Source of the DNA: Ulva prolifera
Lineage: Eukaryota > Chlorophyta > Ulvophyceae > Ulvales > Ulvaceae
Direction of reading: 5' to 3'
DNA length: 64,000 nucleotides
Assembly (NCBI GenBank): GCA_023078555.1
Contig: CM041201.1
Location: 7,199,172-7,263,171 of the forward strand
Shown: piece after piece, positions 47,618 through 58,768 of the stretch
Layout of the letters: the number at the start of each line of letters is the position of its first letter
How positions within the stretch are numbered: the first letter of the stretch is position 1
The notes under the pieces: model-generated
What the model was told of the DNA's origin: nothing
What the model saw: the letters and a program-made list of their open reading frames with translations, nothing else
Databases searched by the model: none
Position numbers and translations under genes: made by a program

Positions 47618-50600
47618 TCACTTCCAGCTCCCGTTTGCAAGAGCCTGCAGCATCGCGAGTGAACCGTCACGTGACCCCCCGCCCCCGAGCTGCTGCTGGT
47701 GGTGCTGCGCCTGCTGGTGCGGGTGCTGCCCCTGCAGCTGCGGCTGCTGTTGTACAGGGTGCGGCGACCCGAGGCCGCCCTGCGGCGCCGGGCCCCCGCC
47801 GAACCCCCCCGCCCCACCCGGGCCCGCCATGCCCTGCGGCGCCTGCTGCTGTGCGCCGCCCATGCCGAGTTGCGACATCCCCTGCAGCGTCGGCAGCCCC
47901 GGCTGCAGGCCGCCGCCGCCGCCGAGCCCCCCGCTGAATCCTCCGCCGAGCCCGCCCCCACTCAGCCCCCCGCCGAGCCCCATCAGATCTAACCGCGACA
48001 GCGGCGGCTGCCCGCCGCCCGCGCCGAGCTGCGACATCTGCTGCATACCCGGCAGCTGGCTCATGCCACTCAACCCGCCAAACCCGGCCATTCCCGGCAG
48101 GTCAGACATGCGCTGCGCGCTGTTCAGCCCTGCCATACCAAGCAGCCCGTCTAGACCCCCCGACACCTGGCTCTTGTGCAGCCCGGACGCCGGGTCGCCG
48201 CCCTGCGCCGCCTGCAGGTTGCCGAGCGCTCCCATCAACGACAGCTCCAGCGGCCGGCTGCCAAGCAGCCCGAGCTGCTGGTGGCACAGCGCGAGTGCGG
48301 CCGCGCTCCCTGGGCTGCTCGACGGCATCCCCCCCTGCTGCTGGTGCTGCTGCTGCATGAGGAGGGCGTCGGTGACATCGCCGCCGTCGCCGCGCATCTG
48401 CCGCTGCCGCTTGTTCGCCCACAGCAGCGGGTCGGCGTCCGGGCGGCCGCCGTCAAGCATGCCCTGGCTGTGCTGCTGCTGTTCCAGCAGTGCCATGCTC
48501 TGCCCGCCGATGCTCTGCTGGAGCGAAACAAGCTCCGGGGACAGCCCCGACTGCGCTGGCGGCCGCTGGTTCAGCAGGCCAAACTGAGGCTGTGCACGCA
48601 AGTCGCGCTGGCCGCCGTCGCCGAGGCCGCTCAGCGACTGCGGCTGCTCCGGCTGGCCGGTCAGGTCTGCGAGGATCGCCTCCATGCTGCGTGCTTTGCC
48701 ATCGAGGCCGTTCATCGCCGCCTGCAGCGCGCCGCCCCCGAGCGGCCCGCGGCTCGCCGGCAGCCCGAAGTGGCGCCCCCCCGCCCCCGGGGACATGTCG
48801 CCCCCGCCCCCAAGCAGCCCCTGCGCTGCGAGCGTGCTCGACAGCTGCGCAGCATGCAGCATCCCGGCGGCGCTTGACATCTCCCGCGCACTCGGGCTCG
48901 CCGGCGGCCCCCCCGGCCCTGGCCCCAGCCCGCCGGAGCCGTTGTGGCCGCGCGACAGCATCTCCTGGAGCAGCTGCGTCTGGCTGTTCTCGCGCGCGAT
49001 CGCGCCGGCGCTCGGCATCGGCTCGCCGGCGACCCCCAGCACGCCCGACGCCTGCTGTGCTGCGCCGTCCGCGCCCGCGTGCAGGCTGCGCGGCTGCCGC
49101 GCGTGGCCTCCGGCCCCCCACACACCGTCCCCGTCCGAGCCGCTGTCCTGGCCGAGGTGGCCGAGTGCAGACGCGCGTCGCTTCACTGCACGCTCCACCT
49201 TTGGCCCGTCGCCGCCCTGCATCCCCGGCAGCAGCCCCCCTCCAACCCCGGCCTGCATGCTCGTCAGCGCCTCCATCGCGTTCGCCTGCGCCTGGCCCGG
49301 CGCCTGCAGCGCCGCCGCCGCGTCCAGCGTCGTGTCGCCGCTCAGCGCCGACAGCGGCCCGTTGAACGGGTGCTTCAGCCGCGGAGCCCCCCCCGTCGGC
49401 AGGCCGGTGCCGTCAAACAGCCCCTCTGCGCCCGTCAGCCCCCCGCCGCCGAGGCGGGTGTCTACAAGCGCGCGCCGCTGCGCCTGCGCGGCCGCGGCGA
49501 CCGACGCCGGCGCGCTCGAGCTCGCGGCGCGCTGAATCGCGAGGTCCTCAGCCATCGTCGGGTGCATCACGACGTCGACGCCGAGCTCCCGCATCTGCCG
49601 CTCGACGAGGCCGTTGTCATCCACCTCGTAGTCGTCGCTGCCACTGTCCTCCCCACCGTACCGCCGGTTCTTCACCTTTGCCTGCACACGAACTCCGCCC
49701 GTCTCGCACCACAAGCAGAAGTGCGACGCTTTCCGGACTGCTTCGCTGCTGTGCCATGCAATGGTATGAGCTCATGTAGAACACCAAACTACAAAGTACG
49801 CTGCGCGAAGCTCGTGACGAGCGCCTCCGGACGTTTCCAGGCTCGGCGTCTCGTATCAACTTCAGCAATGACATTTGACCTCGTGATACTGTGGTTTTGG
49901 GGGGTTGCAGATGTTCATAGACCACGCAACAAGGGGCATAGAGGGGAGGGGGAGGCGCACGCCGTGGTAGGACTTGAGGATGTCCTGTGCGTGTGGCCGC
50001 ATGTAGCCGTTGCTGCGCAGGTGCATCGAGCGGACCTGGCACTTGACGCAGTGCGCGCCGAGCCGCCGCTCTGCGTGGCCTTTGCACGTCATGATCAGCC
50101 GCATCGGGAAGCGCGCGAGCGGCTTGCGGCGGTCGCAGAACTGGCACAGCTTGAGGCCGGCCTCGTCGGCCTTGGACGGCCGGGAGCGCTTGCTCGTGGC
50201 GCGGCCGCCGGCGTTCTTCGGCTTCTGGTACATGCCGAAGGGCCCGAGGCCAGGCTTGATGGTGCCCTGCTCGACGCCCTGCTTATACGCCGCCTCGTCA
50301 GCCTCCTGCACAGCGCAGCGTGTGTCAGCGTGTGTCAGGGGCGTTCCCCTAAAACCCTGTGTCTTCATGGTCACCTGGGAGGTGATGCGTGGCATGCGCA
50401 ACAAGGAACAGAAACATAATCGGAGTGCGACAGAGGGAGAGGCAGGTAACGTAACCACCACCACAACCACCGCTATTGTGGCCAACATTTCTCTTGAATG
50501 GGTCAAGATGTGTCTTTGTGGGTGAACATGGCTGTTGGCTGGGTCAACAGTAGCTGGTGGGCTGTGCATGCTGCAACTCCTGGGGAGGGTACGAGGGTAC

Positions 50601-53054
50601 CCAGGGTACCCAGGGTACCCACGTGGTGTGTGGTGTGGTATGTGGGCGTTCAACATGCAACTCAAGCCCCAGCCTGGGTGTTGTGTGGTGTGTGGGCGTT
50701 CAACATGCAACTCAAGCCCCAGCCTGGGTGTCGCAACATGTCGCGCACATTCTGTGCACACACCTGAGCACTCTCCTGGGAAGAGAGGCCACATGATGCA
50801 ACCCCTGCTCTCAGTGCTGAACAGCACATGCAGGCATGCATATGCATGCGGGGCTTATGCATGCATATGCATGCTCGGGGTGCAGATTCCCACAGGTCTG
50901 CACAGCATGGGCCTCTGCATGAGCCATTTGCCTGATTGCATAATGCCACTGCAGCACCTGGGGTGCTTGCGTCCCACAGGCGGGAGCTGCCTTTTCTCTT
51001 GGCAGGACTGGGGGCTGGGGCATCACAGCCACCCCCACGCTGCCAGCAGACAAGCACCACGACACGAGGTGGGCAGTGAGTTCCAGAGGCAGAAAGCACT
51101 GTGCAATCCTGCAACTCTGCCTGACAAGACTGTCAATTGGTCTGGCCACTCACAGTGGGAACAGCTGCCGCAGTACACCAGCTTGCTTTGGGCATGCAAA
51201 TAGCCTGGATAATCTGCCATCACCCCGAATCATCCAAGTACCCCCATGTGCCACTGCAACCACGAAGCCACAGCAGCCTGCCAGCAGCGAGAGAGAGGTA
51301 CTCACTGCCTGCTGGAGCCCACAGCACACTCAGCACACCTTCGCACACAGCATACCTGCTTCTGGTGGGGTGGCCTGGTTGTGCTGTGTGCTTGAGCGGG
51401 CAGTGCTGCCTGACTGGCATGCTGCCTGACTGGCATGCTGCCAACGTTCCCGCGCCAACGTTCCCACGTTCCCGCGTGGCCTTGTACAGCACAGCACACC
51501 AGCAGCAGAACTGTGAGTGCATGTACCCAACATGACCACCTAGGGGTGTCAGAATGGAGCAGCCAGAAATGCCCCCCATCTCCCACCCCCGTTTCACCAA
51601 CACAGCACTTTGACAGAAACGATCCACCACAGATGCTGAACAGCATCTATTCACAGATGTTCACAGTTGCGCTGCACACAGCACATGGGCCCGTTTCCCA
51701 TGGGAAACAGTTCCACGTGCTGCGTGCAAGGCGGGCGCAGGCAGGTGTCAAGCAGGTGCGGCAAACTCCCCCACCCCATCAGTGAGGGGGAGGGAGGGCA
51801 CCGCCCCCTCCAGGTGGGCAGATGATGAGAACTGCAGGACAAGACAACACCTCCCACCGGAGGCGGAGGCGCACCATGTCAAAGTGGACGTCGTGGCGCT
51901 TGCCACGGAACATCACATCGATGTCCTTCGACTGCACCAGCTGCTTGATCTCGTCCTGGTGCTTCTTCTCCTTGATGTGGAAGCGCATGTACAGGGGCTC
52001 GCAGCAGTCGCACTGGCTCTTGAAGCGCGCGCACGCGTCGTTGCCGTAGTAGTTGATCGTATTCAGCCGGAAGAAGCGGTACGTGCGCGGATACTCTGCA
52101 CGTGACGCCGCCTCACACCCTGCTGTGCGCTGCGCTGTGCTGTGTGCTGCGTGCTGTTATCGGATTGTCTCACGAATCGAATCGTATAACGAGCCCATTC
52201 AACGCTGTGACATGCGCAGCTACTTGAGTACGTCTTGTGAGGGGTACAGCATTATGTGCGGCGCGGGTGGCTAGAGGGGCGCACCGCAAAGGGAGCACTT
52301 GCGCAGTCCCCAGGCCTCCCAGCTGCGCATCCAGATGTAGCGGCCGCGCTCCGGCAGCAGGAACGCGAGGTACGGCTGCTTCTTGCTGCAGTTGTTGCGG
52401 CCGTCATTCGTGCGCATGACGGCGATCGCGTGCGGGGGCACCGGCTCGCCCTGGCAGATGGCCTGGAGGTCGTGCGCGAACTTGTGGTCGCACGGCGTCG
52501 CCGGCGCGGCCTGCAGTAACACACGGCCGGGTCTCTGCTTCTGTGGCTCGGGGGTGCACGCGCGCTCGCGGCGGCGGCGGTGGCAGAGATCCGTACTTCG
52601 AGGGCAAGGCATGCAGCGCAGAGATGCTTCTCCGCCCACGCACGGGAGGTGTGTTCGGGGTGTTGGCACCCAGGGAGGGCAGGCTGGCATCCGGTGCTGC
52701 GCCGCGCATGGTGATCTGACATGGGCGTGGACCGGTCAGCACCGGAAGGACGGGGGAGGGGGGATTACCTGGGCATCGCTACTGTCTGCGGAGGGAGGAT
52801 GGATGCTGCCTCCGACGGGGATGCCGCCGGGTGCGGGCCCGAGGCTTGGCGTGACAGGCTGGCTGTTGATGACGGCAGCGTCTGCGTCGTTGATTGCAAC
52901 CTGCATCCCGCCACGCTCGTGTGTCTGGTGGTCGCTGTTCGAGGGGGACGCGCTTGCGACCTGCTGCGTTATGGTCTCGGTGGCTCACTGGCAGGTGGGA
53001 TAGCGACGACTGCGTGAGCATGAGCATCGACGCTGTGGATGACCTGCTCGTCAT
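47618..53054 (-). CDS. 1,037-residue Cys/His-rich protein with Gly/Gln/Met-rich tail
   Basis: Six exons (53054-52989, 52960-52769, 52510-52285, 52095-51875, 50305-49961, 49681-47618), all joins in phase. Residues 1-90 are Ser/Pro-rich. Residues 93-193 carry nine cysteines (93, 105, 127, 158, 161, 183, 190, 192, 193) around YLAFLLPERGRYIWMRSWEAWG. Residues 286-330 hold a second zinc-type motif, C289-x2-C292-x16-C309-x11-C321-x2-C324, with an internal FP and a His two residues after C309. A basic patch (KRSRPSK) may be a nuclear signal. From about 350 an acidic DSGSDDYEVDD leads into some 650 residues of Gly, Gln, Met, Leu and Ala (many GLGGG and SQLPGM units), typical of disordered transcription cofactors. 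I do not recognise the family. A nuclear regulatory role is only an inference from composition. Confidence 0.8.
50590..50731. repeat. Tandem repeats in an intron of the Cys/His-rich gene
   Basis: Three copies of a 9-bp unit (AGGGTACCC) at about 50590-50620, then a 50-bp-period duplication: positions 50641-50681 are repeated at 50691-50731 almost without change. Both lie in the 1.6-kb intron between the exons at 51875 and 50305. Confidence 0.9.
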
Positions 53055-53162
53055 ATGCGTGTGGAGCGGTCAAGGCCAGAGAGGTTGGGACCAGGAGGAC
53101 ATGCCTCGGTACAATGCCACAGCCAGAATGTCACGCTCAAGCAAAGTGCACACATCAAGCCT

Positions 53163-53492
53163 TCAAAGTACGGAATGTTGGCACACCAGTTCGCAGTGTT
53201 TTCCAACTGAAGACTTTGGCACTCTCTTGGCATCAGATTGCAGGAACTTGCATGTCTCTGTGGGGTCAGGAAACTCGGCTTCAATGCAGGTCATGCACTC
53301 CGACCAAGACACCGGGTGCTGTGCGTTGATCTTTTGTACACATACATTCACCTGAGCCTGCTTCTTCTTGTCTGGGACTCTTGGTCCGTTGTTGCGCTCG
53401 GTTTTGAATTGCAGGGAAGAAAAGCATCTCCTGCAAAGCCACCCATCCACGCTCAACACCCAGATAAAAAGCACGAGCGGCAAGAAATTCAT
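53163..53492 (-). CDS. Possible small secreted cysteine-rich protein (109 codons)
   Basis: Single open frame starting with ATG. The N-terminus MNFLPLVLFIWVLSVDG resembles a signal peptide. The remaining 90 residues contain nine cysteines, in WLCRRC, VNVCVQK, SECMTC, ETCKFL and KHCELVC. It ends about 110 bp upstream of the start of the 1,037-residue protein, in the same direction. It could instead be an unspliced piece of another gene: an acceptor-like GAAGCAG lies within it. No family is known to me. Confidence 0.3.
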   Translation of the reverse strand: MNFLPLVLFIWVLSVDGWLCRRCFSSLQFKTERNNGPRVPDKKKQAQVNVCVQKINAQHPVSWSECMTCIEAEFPDPTETCKFLQSDAKRVPKSSVGKHCELVCQHSVL

Positions 53493-53519
53493 GCGTTCGC
53501 GTTCGCACGGTGATCACCG

Positions 53520-55949
53520 GCGGTGTGGATGGCTCGGATTAGCTAGCGTTACAACCTGGCACAGCACTGGCTACAGTAGCCATTCCGACACCAATTGCGA
53601 CGAGCAGCCTGCTTGAGCTGAATTCACGATTCAGAAAAGCTCTTATACAGTTCGTTCGCGACAGTCCGTGTGACAACACATTCGGAGGCCGGTTCAGTGA
53701 CGCATGTCACCAAGGGCCGAGGGACGCAGATGATTTCCGACGCTGGTGCCGGGACATGCGACCCTGCTTGTGAAATACACGAACACAAAATATGAGCAAT
53801 TGGTAGCGAAGCACGGAGATCCTGAGGTAAAGGGTGCAATCTGTGCTCGGCAACATGTCTTGACAAAGCGAGCGCGCAGGTCAGGATCAAAAGGACAGCG
53901 GATCCTGCACAGCAATATCAGCCCCAGAAGCCCACCTGCACCAGCTGATGCCCGACTCCCACTGTTTATACTCCCACTGCGCCATGTTTATCAACGGCAC
54001 CTCCTCTTCGCAGCGGTCGCATATGCAATGCTGTCGCCATGCAAAGGCATCCGCTTGCGCAGATCCCTCCATCCTACAAGAGATCCTCAATTTGAAAGCA
54101 TCGATGATCAATTGTACTTGCGAAACGGCACGGCTGCCACTACCGTTGCGGCAGAGCGATCAGCGTGCACAATCATGCGCCCTTGAGGCCCAGACAATTG
54201 AGGCATGTCACCAAATCGCTGGTTACTTCAACATCATGAGTTTGAAACCCAATGCAGCATCGCTAGAGGACAATACAGCCGGATTGTGGGTGCGCAAGCT
54301 TGACCTAAAACGTGGCAAACTTGTGCAGATCGATGTGGGAGAGCGAATTTGCTGGGCCGAACCACACAACCAGGCCTACAAAAGCGAAAGTTTCATCATC
54401 AACAATCACTTTGGTCAGTCGTGCTTTGCTGTAATTTTGGCGGTCTGCGAGCACGTCGAGAGGCGGACGCTAGTTTCCGAGTCGCGCATCAGCCGATGTT
54501 CCAGAGGACCGTACTTGGCTTCCTTGAAATCCAAGCAAGCTACTCCCAGCTATATTCTACACAATTTTAGTTTACATTTACTTTGTTACAGCCACGTTAC
54601 GTGCTTTGGCGATACGGCCTTCCAGAGTACAGTTCGCCTGAAATCGGCTCCATGATGCACACCAAACCGGCAATTCGGTTGGCCATCATTCAACCTAACA
54701 GCTTAAGGCAATGCCCGAGGCTGCTGATACGCACGCAGCTTGCTGCACAGAAAAAGGGTCCACACTTCCCGCGCGCGGCGGCCCATGTGCGCAGCGTCTC
54801 GACTCGAGTCATCATACAGCGGCATGCACAAACGGGGGACAAACAGATGCTCCGACGCAGGATGCGTGGCCGCCACGGAAATCGAGTCACGATAAGATGC
54901 AGATACGACGAGCCTGTCCACGATCAACGGCTGGTCAACATCGATTGTTGTTGTTGCCCAAGCACAGTTCAGCTGAAAACCCGCGCTGACCGAGGCTGAC
55001 CAGCCCTTCACGAGGTCGTAGAGCGTCATACGGTCACTGATCACAGCACCACATAACAACCAGCCATGCACGCTTTCTGCTTTGACGCGTGAGCCTCGCC
55101 TCATACACCTGACGGTAGCACTCCTGATGAACGCAGCCCCAGCAATCGCTGTACCTCCCGGTCTACTAATCGCCCACCTTGCAGGTGATGCACAGTTGAC
55201 CAACAGCTTTTTAGAGTCATATTTCCACCGCGAATTGAATCTGCTTCAATGCGGCAAGCATCGCATGGTCACTGCTCTGTGACGACGCGAGCAAGTTTGT
55301 TTTTTGTTTAGGCTATCGATGTCTGTGCTGCCCATGGTTCAGCGCGCCGCCGGAGCTCCCGCTGCAAGTGTTGCGGAACTCATGTGCATTGAAAATCTCG
55401 GGGACTGACAAACAAGCTTCGGTCGTTCAGCGACACAATCTTGATGCTTCAGTGTGGAATACAGCCGAAAACTTGTGAAACATTTCTTCGCGTTAATTGT
55501 AACACGAATGCTCCTGTTTCCGTTATACTCACTCCACGATCGCGGCACGTCAATGGCGATAAGCTGATGCTTTGGCGGGTCATGAGTGGAACCTTGGGGC
55601 CGAGGATACGCCCTCTAGGAAAACAGTACAGGGCGAACACAGGGCTCTGCGGGGGCACACACACACACTCACATGCGACCGTGCACTTGAGGCTGCAATT
55701 TCACTTGGTTCATCACCGAACGAATCGGCCGTTTGGTGCTTGCCAAGTATGATGTCGCCATGACGATCTCTACATAGGCGTACAAGCCTGTATCCGCAAT
55801 TATACAAGGCGTCCCACAGCTCCATCGACGCTGACTTCCGTTCAGTGAATTCCTGCCTGCCTCCGTCGCATACCAACGCAACCTCTCGTGCAGCTGCGCT
55901 CACCAGCCCTGGCAGCACCGTCACAATGGGCTAGAGTTCCCGTCTGAAC
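53520..55949. other. Unresolved 2.4 kb with coding-like stretches on both strands
   Basis: Plus strand 53948-54655 is open for 235 codons in balanced-composition DNA, with WVRKLDLKRGKLVQIDVGER. Minus strand offers protein-like pieces in order. At 55924-55740 there is MELWDALYNCGYRLVRLCRDRHGD before a GTGAGT donor; at 55026-54703, DLVKGWSASVSAGFQL and VDQPLIVDRLVVSASYRDS; at 54080-53960, CICDRCEEEVPL; and a possible end NELYKSFSES at 53624. I could not join either set with consistent phase, so no gene is called. A minus-strand gene divergent from HHP is the likelier reading. Confidence 0.3.
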
Positions 55950-58460
55950 ATGGATAACATGCCTGATGACGAGATTCTGAAGGACGCCCCAAAGCGACCG
56001 CGGGCAAGAGCTCGTGCGCACAGGTACCACAGATGGAATAGGCTCTTGCACTGGAATGACCTACCAGACTATCTGAGAGACAATGAATACATTGTCACTG
56101 GATATAGAGCCAACGCTGGAATTCTGGGGGCCATCAAATCACTGTTCAGAATACACAATGAGTCGGGCAACATTTGGACTCATTTGCTAGGTGCGACTTG
56201 CAGCGCACGTCGAATTGCGTACAAATTTACGCCAAGTGCCAACATGAGCCCCAGCCTGTGATACAATTGCTGCTGTGAATCGCTGTGCGTTGTCAATGCA
56301 GGATTTCTGTTCTTCTTCAGCCTGCTTCTGTTTATCATACGGGCACCACCAACGCCGCTAGCGCTAACGCATCAAGACGCACATCAATTATGGGATACCG
56401 TATCTGCACGAGTTTGGAATGCTTCAGCCAAATTTTTGCACCACCTACAGCACAGCAGCGACCCCAGGGCAGCATCAGACCTCCCGGCTTTCCAGCATGG
56501 TGTGCCAATCGAGCCCGGCCCATTTTATGAATTGCAAAATAATAGCCCAAGTAAGATCTCTCTTCACACAGTACCAGTCATGCAGACATCCCGGCTGGCA
56601 AGCGCCTGCACGATGTCGTCTCTGAGACAATCCGCAGCCTAGAAGCTCACGTCCATGATCTCCCAGGGGTCTTGACGGATCGCGTGCATACTGTGGGAGA
56701 GGCACTGAGGCATCCCCAGGCCACCTTGCACTCCATCAGTGGCTTCAGCACCCATGAGCTGTCGACTGGCATGCAGCATCTCCGGGACGGCTTCGAGCAG
56801 TCCCTGTCTACTGTTCATGCCTCAGTCGCAGACAACCTCCACACCCTGCAAGCTCTGCAGCAGTCCTTCACCGGCACTCTGGCATCCACAGGCCATCACA
56901 GCGATGAGCAGCTGTGGTCGCTGCAGCATGTCGTGGGCGAGCTGAAGCAGTGGGTGCAGATGGTGGTCCACAAGTCGGTGATGTGGCCAGTCGTGCGCTG
57001 GCCGCTCTACGTGTACATGGTCGGTGCCATGACTTGCCTTCTACTATCTGCTGTTTGCCACCTTCTTGGCAGCTCTAGCTACCAGTTGCACAGCTTCATC
57101 TGGAGACTCGACTACGCGGGTGTGCTTCCCAACTCCACATCTGATCTGTACATTGGTGTGGAGATTTAGCATGCGCACGTCCATTGAAGCATAGCATCAA
57201 GAGCTGTAGACTCTGTTGTATCGTGGCCAGGCTGCTGCAGGCTGGCCACTGCTTTGTGGCACGGCGGAACGGAAGTCACTGACTACCAGCTGCACAATTC
57301 AACTTCCTACGCATATCCTATAAGTAAGCACAGTATTAGCCCCCCTGCATCCACAATGCAGCAGGGTCGTTGCTTTATTTCGGTCAGCTGCTGTGCTGCT
57401 GTGCTGGCCCCAGTGATAGTCATAGTCATGGCAGCGAAGGGTCGGTAAGATGACAAAGCTGTGACAAAGCTGCCACGAAGGCCCGTGTCTCCAAGCTCCC
57501 CAGGAGTTTGGGTTACCACATCGATGTCAAGGTGTCCAATGCTCTCAGAATCAGGCTGGACGGCCCCTCTGGCAGCATGCTCCCACAAGTAGTGCACCTT
57601 TTGCACTTGTGTTGTGCTCATGGTTCTGGGCCTCGGCCCGCAGTTCATGTTGTCTTACACAATGGCTCAGGGCAGCAGCCGGCGTTGAGAACTCTAAATG
57701 CAGCATTGACTCTGAAACCACCAGCGATTCACTTGGGCAGCATGAGTCATAGCGGAGATTGCAGCGCCACCAGTCATTAACTGCACGATGCCGTGCAGGT
57801 ATCGTGGCGATGATTGTGAGCTCGTTCGTTCCCAGCATTCACTACATCTTCCTCTGCAGCACAGCTGTGCGGTGGGTGTACACATCTGGGATCGTGCTTC
57901 TCGGAGCTGCGACCCTGGCACTGTCCTTGCTGAACCGCTTCCAGACAATCAAGTGGCGAGCTACGAGGGCGACGTGTTTCTCTCTCCTGGGCGTTGTCGG
58001 GGTGGTGCCCTGGGCACATGTGCTGATTGCACACCCGTACAATGAGGTGGTGTGGACTGTTATGGTGCTGGACATCATGATGGGTCTGTCGTATCTGTCA
58101 GGGGCACTTCTTTATGCAACCCGCATGCCTGAGCGATTCTTCCCGGGAAAGTTTGACCTCGTCTTTCACAGCCACCAGCTCTTCCATGTGGCTGTGGTTG
58201 TGGGAGCCTATCTGCACTATCTGGGAGTGCTTGAGCTTCTGCGGTGGCGGGATGCCAGTGGGGGCTGCGCTCTGCAGTTGACATCTGGGATGGGGTCGAT
58301 GGGACGTGATGTGTACGATGTCGATGGGCTGCTCGGGTTTCTGAACGGGCGGATAGAGAGCCTGTGGCTTCCTCAGTGCTCGGCAACGCTGCTAGGGGCT
58401 TTGGCAAAAGATGGCTACACGTTCGCAAGCGAACTCCTCTCTCAGGGGCATGGGCCATGA
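55950..58460 (+). CDS. HHP: Heptahelical transmembrane protein, HHP/PAQR (adiponectin-receptor) family
   Basis: Seven-helix membrane protein of the PAQR superfamily; members are receptors or zinc-dependent ceramidase-like hydrolases. Four exons (55950-56190, 56302-56550, 56586-57119, 57799-58460), all phase-1 joins, give 561 residues. The cytosolic N-terminus has the family block LPDYLRDNEYIVTGYRA and HNESGNIWTHLLG. TM1 (FLFFFSLLLFII) starts near residue 82. About 210 residues follow with helical, coiled-coil-like content before TM2 (YVYMVGAMTCLLLSAVCHLLG). Metal-site residues typical of the family are seen: the His of AVCHLLG, Asp in WRLDYAG, and the paired histidines in HSHQLFHV. Plant HHP4-type proteins also have a long TM1-TM2 loop. 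A TGTAA signal follows 11 nt after the stop. Confidence 0.9.
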
Positions 58461-58470
58461 CGAAGTATGT

Positions 58471-58475
58471 GTAAA
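58471..58475 (+). terminator. TGTAA polyadenylation signal of HHP
   Basis: TGTAA beginning 11 nt after the stop codon. Confidence 0.6.
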
Positions 58476-58768
58476 ACATGTACATGCTTCTTATTTTTTG
58501 GCCAGATGTTGGTTTTGTTGAAGCCCAATTGACCATCCCCCCCGGGCCTAAGTGATGACAAGGGCACAGTCGTAGTGAATCCGGCTCCCTCACATTGCGC
58601 GGCAACACACAGCACGTTCGCGTCCTCGAGCGCCATCGCAGCTGCAGCATACGCAACATGCTGATGTGAGCGATATGTCGAAAGCTATGCCGCGGGCCTA
58701 GGATCAGTTCGCCGTGACCGGAGTCTGGAAGTAGTGAGGTCAGGCGAGGAAAGGAACGTCCGCTCGCC

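Noticed and set aside
47550-50419. Long plus-strand ORFs (345, 291 and 491 codons) over the large minus-strand exon
   Set aside because: They are shadows caused by extreme GC and codon bias; the minus frame alone connects in phase to upstream exons.
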